DNA of 5,775 nucleotides from Acidobacteriaceae bacterium (GCA_003139975.1 PLHN01000303.1:2194-7968), one strand, 5' to 3'; positions 1 to 5,343 are shown, counted from the stretch's first letter. Translations and numbers: made by a program. The notes: generated from the letters alone by a model not told the origin.

Positions 1-348
1 GTCCCAATCCGAAAACGGCGCGACCTTTTCTGTCTTAGCTGGCTGGGCGGCCGCAGATTCATTTTGCGTAACCGCGGGAGCCACAATGACCTGTGCCGGC
101 ACCGCCGCTTTGGCGGAGTGCACCACTGTAGTCGGTTCGCCGGCGGCCTCATGCTCCTTCAATTGCTCTTCAAGCTGCTCCACCCGCTTCGTCAATGCTT
201 CCACTTGCTTCATGATATCGGGTGGAATTGACTGCGTGGAACTTGCTGCATCCTGCGCGTGCAGTGACAGCGACAGAACGAGCGCACCGACCAAAATGAG
301 CGCCGCGCTCTTCGGTGTCTTGGGGGGGATTGTGACGTGCAAAGTCAT
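1..348 (-). CDS. Exported protein N-terminus, probable outer-membrane beta-barrel porin (partial, C-terminus beyond left edge)
   Basis: Reading from 348 down to the window edge gives 116 residues with no stop. Residues 1-13 are a basic n-region (K10, K13), 14-29 are a hydrophobic core (ALILVGALVLSLSL), and LHA-Q at 29-32 is a good signal peptidase I site. Residues 44-68 (DIMKQVEALTKRVEQLEEQ onward) form a heptad-like coiled coil, followed by an Ala/Pro/Val-rich linker. The last visible residues are APFSDWD. Signal peptide, short coiled coil, linker, then an aromatic segment where the barrel would begin is the layout I know from acidobacterial OmpL-like porins (BBP2, PF07642), but the barrel is outside the window, so the family is inferred. 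ATG348 is chosen because of a strong RBS and the signal peptide. The frame stays open upstream to a GTG at 504, which would bury the signal peptide. It lies downstream of kdpE on the same strand, and the 280-bp gap suggests its own promoter. Confidence 0.7.
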   Translation of the reverse strand, partial: MTLHVTIPPKTPKSAALILVGALVLSLSLHAQDAASSTQSIPPDIMKQVEALTKRVEQLEEQLKEHEAAGEPTTVVHSAKAAVPAQVIVAPAVTQNESAAAQPAKTEKVAPFSDWD

Positions 349-359
349 ACGTATAATTT

Positions 360-368
360 CTCCACCTT
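360..368 (-). promoter_or_regulatory. Ribosome binding site of the exported protein
   Basis: On the minus strand AAGGTGGAG ends 11 nt before ATG348. It is the best Shine-Dalgarno match in the window. It supports ATG348 over the in-frame GTG at 504, which has no comparable site. Confidence 0.7.
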
Positions 369-558
369 TCGTTGCTTGGCTCAAACTGAGCAGGTGAACA
401 TTTCGCTGGCGAGACGCGTCGCGGATCTCCTGCCCGAGCGCAAAAAGGAATCGCAGCAGGAAAAGCTCACATAACGCACCGAGCGTCAGCAAAAGAAATG
501 TCACGACGTCTCGCTAGAGGACTTCGTGGGTGCAAGCACAATTAGACAGGCACGTCCG

Positions 559-590
559 TAAAATAACGATAAAGACTTCGTAAGGAAGTC
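559..590 (-). terminator. Candidate weak terminator after the 83-aa gene
   Basis: On the minus strand there is a perfect 6-bp stem GACTTC/GAAGTC with a 5-nt loop (590-574). It is followed by the T-rich run TTTATCGTTATTTTA (573-559). It begins about 38 nt after the stop codon of the 83-residue gene, where a terminator would be expected. The stem is short and only half GC, so termination is uncertain. A protein-binding inverted repeat upstream of the porin-like gene is the alternative. The half-site GACTTCGT also occurs at 520-527. Confidence 0.35.
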
Positions 591-628
591 ATAAAGACAA
601 CCGCCGGATTGCACGCTGCCGAATCTGC

Positions 629-880
629 TCAGCAGCCCCACTCGGCTTCGCCGGGCTTCGCAAAATATCGCCGGGTTTGGCGCTCGCTGGGTAGACGTTC
701 TACTTCGAGAAGCGCGAGACGGGCGGCCGCGACCATCAAGCTTTTTCCCGAGGGCGGCACGTCCGCCCACGCGTCAGTGCTATGAACGCTCGACGCGCCA
801 TTGAAATCTTTGGCTAGAGCATGTTGATACTGATGAAAAAGTTGCGCAAACCGCTCGGCGGATGCTTCCTGGATGGACAT
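629..880 (-). CDS. Small hypothetical protein, 83 aa
   Basis: I do not recognise this protein. It is 83 residues, soluble, with no signal peptide or membrane segment. Residues 1-26 (MSIQEASAERFAQLFHQYQ onward) look like an amphipathic helix. A second helix-like stretch rich in Ala/Leu lies at about 48-63 (MVAAARLALLEVERLP), and the C-terminus is YFAKPGEAEWGC, with Cys as the last residue. Codon use is GC-biased at third positions as in its neighbours, and AAAAGGGGAA lies about 10 nt before the ATG as a plausible RBS. These points support a real gene. Overlapping frames on the same strand have no such features. It sits on the same strand 184 bp after kdpE, separated by a dispersed repeat and an AT-rich tract, so co-transcription with kdpDE is uncertain. 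No function is assigned. Confidence 0.6.
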   Translation of the reverse strand: MSIQEASAERFAQLFHQYQHALAKDFNGASSVHSTDAWADVPPSGKSLMVAAARLALLEVERLPSERQTRRYFAKPGEAEWGC

Positions 881-950
881 TTGTTTCTGTTCCCCTTTTG
901 CTAGCCCACGTCTTCTGGCGCTAACTCATTTGATTCGAGGACCCGTAAAG

Positions 951-985
951 TGTGCATAAAATGAAAATAAAAAAAGCATAAGGGT
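951..985. other. AT-rich tract between kdpE and the 83-aa gene
   Basis: This is an AT-rich patch in otherwise GC-rich DNA. On the minus strand it reads as a T-rich run (TTTTTTTATTTTCATTTTATG) about 90 nt after the kdpE stop. It could help terminate the kdpDE transcript or form the upstream part of a promoter for the 83-residue gene. I see no strong GC hairpin in front of the T run and no convincing -35/-10 pair. Confidence 0.35.
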
Positions 986-1000
986 TCGTGCGCGCAAGAA

Positions 1001-1034
1001 TGCAGATTCCTCCCTTCGGTCGCAATGACAAACT
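1001..1034 (-). repeat. Probable dispersed intergenic repeat copy
   Basis: On the minus strand the core reads GTCATTGCGACCGAAGGGAG followed by GAATCTGCATTC. It resembles a short interspersed sequence I recall in many copies between genes of Acidobacteriota and some other phyla (GTCATT...GA...GGAATCTGC). Spurious translations of it (for example FVIATEGRNL) turn up as hypothetical proteins. Only one copy is in this window, so membership of a repeat family rests on recall. It lies 30-60 nt after the kdpE stop codon. Confidence 0.5.
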
Positions 1035-1064
1035 GGGGGTTGAATGAGTATGTGACGACGTCGA

Positions 1065-1763
1065 CTACGCTCCCGGTTCGAAGCGGTAACCAACCCACGG
1101 GTCCGTAACAATGTAGCGAGGAGAATTGGGCGAAGGTTCCAGTTTCCTGCGCAGTTGGCCGACGAACACTCGCAGATACTCAACCTGCTCCGTGCTTTCG
1201 CCGCCCCAAACGGCACCGAGCAGCGCACGGTGCGTAATAACCTTGCCGGGATGGCGCGCCAGGTAGACGAGCAAGTCAAATTCCTTCGGCGTTAAATGAA
1301 CGGCGCGGTCCTTAACCACGACGCTGCGCGCGCCCGGATCGATCCGAAAATCGCCAGCTTCAATCGCTGCCGACTCCGACTCCTCGGCACGGTTCCGGCG
1401 CAGGTTGGCCCGGACGCGCGCCAGCAATTCCTCCATGCCAAAGGGCTTGGTCACATAATCATCGGCTCCGGCATCGAGCGCCCTCACCTTGGTGCGCTCC
1501 TCACCGCGCACCGAAAGCACGATGATCGGCACCTGCGTTTTGGTGCGCAAGCGGCGGCACAACTCCAGACCATCCATGTTCGGCATGGCCAGATCGGTGA
1601 TGACGAGATCGGGAGTCCAGTCCTTCACGACCTCGAGCGCGGTCTCGCCATCGTTGGCGACACGAATGTCGTAACCGTGCGTGGAAAGAGTGGTCCGCAG
1701 CACGCGGGTGATCTGCGCTTCATCGTCCACCACCAGAATGTGCTTGTGGTCTGGCATCTTCAT
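1065..1763 (-). CDS. kdpE: KdpE, OmpR/PhoB-type response regulator of the K+ transport (kdp) two-component system
   Basis: This is a transcription factor that is phosphorylated by KdpD and, in characterised bacteria, activates kdpFABC. From ATG1763 it has 232 residues, close to E. coli KdpE (225). The receiver domain is at about 7-122: ILVVDDE supplies the acidic pair D13/D14, VITDLAMP the phosphoacceptor D57, VLSVRGE the switch serine S84, and YVTKPF the conserved K106. A winged-helix DNA-binding domain follows at about 134-228 (LTPKEFDLLVYLARHPGKV, then an RRKLE recognition-helix end and YIVTDPWVGYRF). All key residues are intact. It starts 15 nt after the KdpD N-half stop, so the two genes are surely one transcript. 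The start is ambiguous: TTG1769, ATG1763 and ATG1757 are in frame, none with a good SD. CAGGAG at 1793-1788 is too far away but is well placed for an out-of-frame ATG at 1773. Confidence 0.93.
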   Translation of the reverse strand: MKMPDHKHILVVDDEAQITRVLRTTLSTHGYDIRVANDGETALEVVKDWTPDLVITDLAMPNMDGLELCRRLRTKTQVPIIVLSVRGEERTKVRALDAGADDYVTKPFGMEELLARVRANLRRNRAEESESAAIEAGDFRIDPGARSVVVKDRAVHLTPKEFDLLVYLARHPGKVITHRALLGAVWGGESTEQVEYLRVFVGQLRRKLEPSPNSPRYIVTDPWVGYRFEPGA

Positions 1764-1778
1764 AGTCAACCATGACGA

Positions 1779-2903
1779 TCAACTGGGCTCCTGCGTCACG
1801 ATGTGCACGTCCACGGCCGGGGCGTCGCGCAAGAACTGGTGAATCGCCGACAAATAAAAATATCGCTTCCAGCCGCGTGTCGCCGAGCGGCCGAACACAA
1901 CCTGCGTAATGTGTTTCTCGTTGACAAACTTCGCTACCGCTTCGGCCACGCTCTTGCCTGCCACACGGCTTATGGATGCTCCGACATTTTCCGCAAAACG
2001 GAGGTTCGCATTAAGGGTACGCTGGTTCTCCTCGTTTGTGTCCTGGCCCAGGTCTGTGTAGACGACGAAGAGTTCGGCATTCATGGCCTGCGCCATCCGG
2101 GCGCCGCGAGCGATCAGATATTGTGCCGCCGGATTCGAACTAACGCACACCGCGATGCGCTCCCGAATGGCAACCTGGCCCCGGTCTTTCTCGAGCACCT
2201 CACGGCGCTGTTCCAGACTTTGATCAACAGCCTGGGCCACCTGGCGCAGAGCCAACTCGCGCAACGCGATCAGGTTCGTCTCGCGGAAGAAATTTTCGAG
2301 CGCGCGGCCGACGCGTTCCTGCGGGTAAACGTCCCCCCGGCGCATGCGGTTCTGCAGCGCCTCGGGCGTCAAATCGATCATCACCACTTCGTTAACGCGC
2401 TGCAATACCCAGTCCGGTACCGTCTCCCGAACCTGGATTCCCGTCACTCCCTGCACGGTCGGCGTGACGCTTTCCAGGTGCTGAATGTTCATGGTTGAGA
2501 GCACGCAGATCCCGGCATCGAGCAACTCGAAAACGTCTTCGTAACGCTTGCGATTCTTGCTGCCTTCAATATTGGTGTGGGCCAGTTCGTCGATGAGTGC
2601 GACCCCCGGCTTGCGGGCAAGAATCGCGTCTACATCCATCTCTTCAAACGTCGCGCCCTTGTACTCGATGGTCTTGCGCGGAACGGTCTCCAACTGAACA
2701 ACCAACTCCGCGACGCCTTTGCGGCCATGGGTTTCGATCACACCGATCACCACGTCTTCGCCGCGATTGTGGCGACGGATCGCTTCCGTCAGCATGGTGT
2801 AGGTCTTACCGACGCCCGGAGCATATCCCAGAAAAAGCTTGAAGAGGCCGCCTTTCTTAGCGGGCGCCGCTTCCTCGAGCCATTGGTCGGGAGTCTTCGT
2901 CAT
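1779..2903 (-). CDS. kdpD: KdpD N-terminal half: cytoplasmic KdpD (Walker) domain plus USP-like domain, no kinase
   Basis: This is the input module of the Kdp potassium/turgor sensor, encoded as a free 374-residue protein. The KdpD domain covers about 18-230: the Walker A loop is GYAPGVGKT (26-34) and the conserved VALIDELAHTN (101-111) carries the acidic Walker B-like residues. MNIQHLES (138-145) and LTPEALQNRMRRGDVYP (178-194) are family signatures. A universal-stress-protein-like domain follows at about 247-371 (IAVCVSSNPAAQYLIARGAR; VFGRSATRGWKRYFY), ending VDVHIVTQEPS. There is no membrane segment, histidine box or ATPase. E. coli KdpD is about 894 residues, and this protein stops exactly where TM1 should begin. 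The end is a clean TGA, not a frameshift: transmembrane and kinase sequence is absent downstream, where kdpE follows, and lies instead in the divergent gene at 3071. N-domain-only KdpDs are known from Anabaena and Deinococcus. ATG2903 aligns with the usual KdpD N-terminus, but no SD is visible. Confidence 0.93.
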   Translation of the reverse strand: MTKTPDQWLEEAAPAKKGGLFKLFLGYAPGVGKTYTMLTEAIRRHNRGEDVVIGVIETHGRKGVAELVVQLETVPRKTIEYKGATFEEMDVDAILARKPGVALIDELAHTNIEGSKNRKRYEDVFELLDAGICVLSTMNIQHLESVTPTVQGVTGIQVRETVPDWVLQRVNEVVMIDLTPEALQNRMRRGDVYPQERVGRALENFFRETNLIALRELALRQVAQAVDQSLEQRREVLEKDRGQVAIRERIAVCVSSNPAAQYLIARGARMAQAMNAELFVVYTDLGQDTNEENQRTLNANLRFAENVGASISRVAGKSVAEAVAKFVNEKHITQVVFGRSATRGWKRYFYLSAIHQFLRDAPAVDVHIVTQEPS

Positions 2904-2911
2904 TGCGCTTT

Positions 2912-2940
2912 ATTGTCGTCGAGAGTGCCCGCTTTGTCGA
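2912..2940 (-). promoter_or_regulatory. Candidate sigma70-type promoter of the kdpD N-half-kdpE operon
   Basis: On the minus strand TCGACA (2940-2935, five of six to TTGACA) and GACAAT (2917-2912, four of six to TATAAT) are separated by 17 bp. The expected start point is within about 2 nt of ATG2903, which fits a leaderless or near-leaderless mRNA and the lack of an SD. Predicted by eye only. Confidence 0.4.
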
Positions 2941-2951
2941 TGTCAGTCAAA

Positions 2952-3046
2952 GAAGTTTCAAGGTTTCAAGGTACGAAATCGACGGCCAGCGCGTCCCCGA
3001 CTGCCCCGTCGTTGAAACCTTTGAAACTCTGGAACCTTGAAACCTG
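2952..3046. repeat. TTTCAA-based inverted repeat in the divergent kdpD intergenic region
   Basis: The left arm (2955-2972) holds two tandem copies of GTTTCAAG with 8-bp period. The right side (3011-3046) holds three TTGAAA units at 3012, 3021 and 3037. AGGTTTCAAGGT (2961-2972) pairs perfectly with ACCTTGAAACCT (3034-3045), 12 bp with a 61-bp loop. The inner arm at 3011-3027 also pairs imperfectly with 2955-2970, so alternative foldings exist. Short TTTCAAGG-type arrays recur between genes in some Acidobacteriota as I recall. A regulator-binding array is the alternative. Confidence 0.6.
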
Positions 3047-3064
3047 TTCTCTCTCATTTACAAT
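3037..3064 (+). promoter_or_regulatory. Candidate promoter of the KdpD C-half gene, placed for a leaderless GTG start
   Basis: TTGAAA (3037-3042) and TACAAT (3059-3064) are 16 bp apart and each is near consensus. The predicted start point is about 3071, which is the first base of the GTG start codon. The -35 hexamer is the last TTGAAA unit of the inverted repeat, so a protein or structure at the repeat could affect transcription. Predicted by eye. Confidence 0.5.
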
Positions 3065-3070
3065 CGGCAC

Positions 3071-4507
3071 GTGAAATCTGGAACCAGATTCGTAGTGGGG
3101 TTCGTGAACGCGACGTTGATCGTTGCGGTGATCACACTGGTTGGCTTTCGCTGGCTGCACCTCAATGCGACTACGGTTGCCCTCGCTTTTCTGCTGGGAG
3201 TCCTTGCCATCTCTGCCTTTTACGGATTGCGGCAGGCGATCTTCATGTCGCTGTTGGCTACCCTGGCATTCAACTATTATTTTCTCCCGCCAATCGGAAC
3301 TCTTACCGTTGCCGACCCGCAAAACTGGGTCGCGCTTTTTGCCTTCCTCGTTACCGCTGTGGCCGCCAGCGAACTTTCGGCGCGCGCGCAACGCGGCGAG
3401 CGTACAGCTGTCGAGCGCCGCCGTGAACTGGAACGGCTGTACGCCTTCAGCCAGTTGTTGCTCTCGAGCGACAACGCCGCCGAGTTGCTGAATATCATCC
3501 CGCGCTACATTGTGGAATCGTTCGGCGTCCGGTCGGCTGCCGTCGCACTTACGAGCCGCGCCGATGTGTATCGCTCCGGCCCTGCAATTGACGGCCTGGA
3601 GGCACAGGATCTGCAACTCGTCTCGTTGCGCGGCGAACCACACTTCGATGCCACCGGCCAGCTCGCCTTCATGCCCCTGCGAATCGGGATGCGCGTCGTA
3701 GGTAGTATGGGGGTTTCCGGCTTGCGCCTTTCGCGGCAAACGCTGGAGGCGATCAGCAGCCTGGTCGCCATTGCTTTAGAGCGTGCCAGTGCCTTTGAGA
3801 AACTCAGCCGTGCTGAAGCGGCGCGAGAGAGCGAACAACTGCGCTCGGTGCTCCTCGATTCTGTCACGCATGAATTTCGTACGCCGCTGACCGCCATTAA
3901 AGCGTCGGTCACCTCACTGCTCGGCAGCGGCGAGCACTCGGCGGAAGAAAAACACGAACTACTGACCATCATCAACGAGGAAAGCGACCGGCTGAACCGG
4001 CTGATCGGCGAGGCTGCCGAGATGGCGCAACTGGACGCGAATAAAGTCGAGTTCCGCTTCGAGTCGGCACACATCCGCCGGACGGTCGATGAGGCACTCG
4101 ACGAGTTGAAGCAGCTTCTCGTGCAACATCCTGTCGATGAGCGGATTCCCGAGGACCTGCCCGCCGCGCGCATGGACTCGGCGCACATTAAAGAGGTGCT
4201 TGTGCACTTGCTTGAGAATGCCGCGAAGTATTCGCCGGCGGGCGCCCCGATCCGCATTACGGCAGAGACGAAAGACCGCACGCTCACCATCAGCATCGCG
4301 GACCGCGGCCCCGGAATCGATGATTTTGAGCAGTCGCTGGTCTTCGAAAAATTTTATCGTGGAAGAAACCAGCGCGTTCAGGTCCATGGCACGGGTATGG
4401 GGCTGGCGATTTGCAAAGCCATCGTAGAAGCCCACGGCGGCCACCTTGGGGTTACCAGCCAGCTAGGGCACGGATCGGTTTTCTATTTTAGTTTGCCAGT
4501 GGGCTGA
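3071..4507 (+). CDS. KdpD C-terminal half: DUF4118 membrane region, GAF-like domain and sensor histidine kinase
   Basis: This is a membrane histidine kinase of 478 residues matching the second half of KdpD. Residues 1-105 hold four membrane helices of the DUF4118 type, with the hallmark FNYYFLPPIGTLTVADPQNW (67-86) between TM3 and TM4. An arginine-rich stretch follows TM4 (R105, R108, R111, R116-118, R122), as in E. coli KdpD, where such a cluster affects sensing. A GAF-like domain is at about 124-240. The HisKA box SVTHEFRTPL has the phosphoacceptor H267, and the ATPase has its N box (N383 in LLENAAKYSP), G1 (DRGPGI, D411), F box (FEKFYRG) and G2 (GTGMGL, 440-445). The kinase looks fully active. 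No Walker or USP module is fused at the N-terminus: an in-frame TGA at 3038-3040 closes the frame, and GTG3071 is the only sensible start. It probably phosphorylates the KdpE encoded divergently. An independent DUF4118 kinase is the alternative. Confidence 0.92.
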   Translation: MKSGTRFVVGFVNATLIVAVITLVGFRWLHLNATTVALAFLLGVLAISAFYGLRQAIFMSLLATLAFNYYFLPPIGTLTVADPQNWVALFAFLVTAVAASELSARAQRGERTAVERRRELERLYAFSQLLLSSDNAAELLNIIPRYIVESFGVRSAAVALTSRADVYRSGPAIDGLEAQDLQLVSLRGEPHFDATGQLAFMPLRIGMRVVGSMGVSGLRLSRQTLEAISSLVAIALERASAFEKLSRAEAARESEQLRSVLLDSVTHEFRTPLTAIKASVTSLLGSGEHSAEEKHELLTIINEESDRLNRLIGEAAEMAQLDANKVEFRFESAHIRRTVDEALDELKQLLVQHPVDERIPEDLPAARMDSAHIKEVLVHLLENAAKYSPAGAPIRITAETKDRTLTISIADRGPGIDDFEQSLVFEKFYRGRNQRVQVHGTGMGLAICKAIVEAHGGHLGVTSQLGHGSVFYFSLPVG

Positions 4508-4682
4508 AGGCGGAGAATTTAGTAGGGCACTAGCAAACGATTGTCGATGTTTTCCTAGCCGGAACCATGGAAACGCCTTTTATGGGCCTTGATTGTTGAT
4601 GGCATAACGACAGTTGGGCCGCCCTACAGCTTTTTGATTTCCGCATAAGTCGGAAGTTGTGAGGCAACTCCAGGTGAGCCGA

Positions 4683-4699
4683 TTTCAAAGCGCTTGAAA
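4683..4699. repeat. Short inverted repeat next to the tRNA-Ala 3' end
   Basis: Perfect TTTCAA/TTGAAA arms with a 5-nt loop AGCGC lie 3 nt beyond the encoded CCA of the tRNA. It could be a 3' processing or weak termination hairpin for the minus-strand tRNA transcript, but no T-run follows. The arm sequence is the same hexamer as in the 2952-3046 repeat. The rest of 4508-4702, between the kinase stop and the tRNA, shows no gene or clear terminator. Confidence 0.35.
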
Positions 4700-4702
4700 A
4701 GA

Positions 4703-4778
4703 TGGTGGAGCTAGTCGGGCTCGAACCGACGACCTCATCGTTGCGAACGATGCGCTCTCCCAACTGAGCTATAGCCCC
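4703..4778 (-). tRNA. tRNA-Ala (anticodon CGC)
   Basis: On the minus strand the 76 nt fold into a full cloverleaf with encoded CCA. The acceptor GGGGCTA pairs with TAGCTCC, including the G3-U70 wobble that marks alanine tRNAs. The D arm is GCTC-AGTTGGGA-GAGC, and the anticodon stem CATCG/CGATG encloses loop TTCGCAA, anticodon CGC at 4745-4743, reading GCG. The T arm GTCGG-TTCGAGC-CCGAC is followed by A73 and CCA at 4705-4703. No intron or mismatch is present. GCG is frequent in the neighbouring genes, consistent with a dedicated isoacceptor. Confidence 0.97.
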
Positions 4779-4807
4779 ACTTTGTGGTGGGTCGAAGCCA
4801 GATCTTT

Positions 4808-4830
4808 GGCTGCTAGTAATTCTAGCAGCC
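4808..4830. repeat. Perfect 9-bp hairpin upstream of tRNA-Ala, followed by T6 on the plus strand
   Basis: GGCTGCTAG and CTAGCAGCC are exact inverted arms around the 5-nt loop TAATT. On the plus strand a T6 run (4837-4842) follows after 6 nt, so it may end plus-strand transcription that would otherwise run into the 4907 gene. On the minus strand the hairpin contains TAGAAT (4824-4819), a -10-like box 40 nt before the tRNA, but no good -35 accompanies it. Its role is unresolved. Confidence 0.45.
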
Positions 4831-4852
4831 GTCCCCTTTTTTGGGCCACCGC

Positions 4853-4868
4853 TGTGACCAAAATCACA
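4853..4868. promoter_or_regulatory. Candidate CRP/FNR-family binding site
   Basis: TGTGA-N6-TCACA is a perfect match to the core of the E. coli CRP palindrome, centred at 4860.5. It lies 46 bp upstream of ATG4907 and about 42.5 bp upstream of the start point predicted from TAAACT, close to the class II activator position (-41.5). Members of the Crp/Fnr superfamily share similar half-sites, so the regulator cannot be named. Confidence 0.5.
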
Positions 4869-4890
4869 TCACCATCTTCAACAACTTCGC

Positions 4891-4896
4891 TAAACT
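4891..4896 (+). promoter_or_regulatory. Candidate -10 box of the membrane protein gene
   Basis: TAAACT (four of six to TATAAT) lies 10 nt before ATG4907 and predicts a start point near 4903. No good -35 is present at the usual spacing. An activator-dependent promoter often lacks one, which fits the upstream CRP/FNR-type box. Confidence 0.3.
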
Positions 4897-4906
4897 GCAC
4901 TCTTAT

Positions 4907-5329
4907 ATGCGCGAGTTCTCCATCCTCACGAACCGCAAGCGGGCTGTCGTGGCGCTCGTGCATTCGATCATCTTCCTGCTGATCGCCTTCCGCCAGATGA
5001 TCGCGGCCACTCCCGCCGCGGGAATCTGGGTACCCGCGACCGTGCCCACTGGCGCCTGGATACTCTGCGGCATCTTCACGGTAGCTTCCGCGATCCTGCT
5101 CTGGCTTTTTGCCATCTCGCGCGGCTGGACCGAAAAGCTCTACTTCGGCATGTGCACCGTGAGCGCCAGCTCGGGCCTCCTGCGCGCCACCTTCGGCGAC
5201 CATACCTTTCATGCTGGCCTTTACATTCGATTCGTCATGCTCATCAGCGCCGTGCTGGTCGGGCTGTTCATCGTCCGCATTCACTCGGCTGCCCCGCCGA
5301 TTCCTGAAACCCCGGATCCTGTCTTGTAA
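4907..5329 (+). CDS. Four-helix integral membrane protein of unknown function, 140 aa
   Basis: I do not recognise the family. From ATG4907 the 140 residues hold four probable membrane helices: about 13-33 (AVVALVHSIIFLLIAFRQMI), 49-71 (GAWILCGIFTVASAILLWLF), a shorter one at 79-95, and 104-124 (GLYIRFVMLISAVLVGLFIV). Charges at 9-12 (NRKR) favour a cytoplasmic N-terminus, and the proline-rich tail PPIPETPDP is probably cytoplasmic too. Conserved-looking polar positions within or near helices are H19, R29, R93, H99, H102 and R108. No catalytic motif is evident. The frame is open further up to TTG4841, but that would start inside the T-run/CRP-box region, and the added residues are not hydrophobic or structured. 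ATG4907 is therefore preferred, although no SD is visible. It lies 27 nt upstream of ribA in the same direction, and ribA has its own -10-like box. Confidence 0.75.
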   Translation: MREFSILTNRKRAVVALVHSIIFLLIAFRQMIAATPAAGIWVPATVPTGAWILCGIFTVASAILLWLFAISRGWTEKLYFGMCTVSASSGLLRATFGDHTFHAGLYIRFVMLISAVLVGLFIVRIHSAAPPIPETPDPVL

Positions 5330-5343
5330 TCGAAATCAACCTA

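Noticed and set aside
349..504. N-terminal extension of the exported protein from GTG504
   Set aside because: The frame is open and its first residues are hydrophobic, but it would place 52 residues before a textbook signal peptide, and the strong RBS is at ATG348.
501..770. 89-codon minus-strand frame overlapping the 83-aa gene
   Set aside because: Arg/Ser-rich, no RBS, overlaps the better-supported 629-880 frame and runs through the likely terminator.
1824..2150. c-di-AMP binding by the USP-like domain of the KdpD N-half
   Set aside because: The SxS-x20-FTAxY motif I know from S. aureus KdpD is only degenerately present (SSN ... FVVY), so I do not claim ligand binding.
1296..2498. Long plus-strand open frames opposite kdpE and the KdpD N-half (1296-1775, 1803-2498)
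   Set aside because: They are antisense to genes with complete domain motifs, show no family features, and are expected by chance in GC-rich codon-biased DNA.
2966..4296. Long minus-strand frames opposite the KdpD C-half (2966-3739, 3505-4296)
   Set aside because: Polar or Ser/Arg-rich compositions without motifs, wholly opposite a kinase gene whose catalytic boxes are all intact.
4530..4763. 77-codon minus-strand frame covering the tRNA
   Set aside because: The stretch VVGSSPTSST is the usual false translation of a tRNA 3' half.
4703..4778. tRNA-Ala as an integration (att) site of a mobile element
   Set aside because: No second copy of the tRNA 3' end, integrase or phage-like gene is visible in the window.
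4769..5284. 171-codon minus-strand frame opposite the four-helix membrane protein
   Set aside because: Low-complexity Asp/Glu/His/Gly composition and overlap with the tRNA 5' end. The plus frame has the GC3 bias and regular hydrophobic helices of a real gene.
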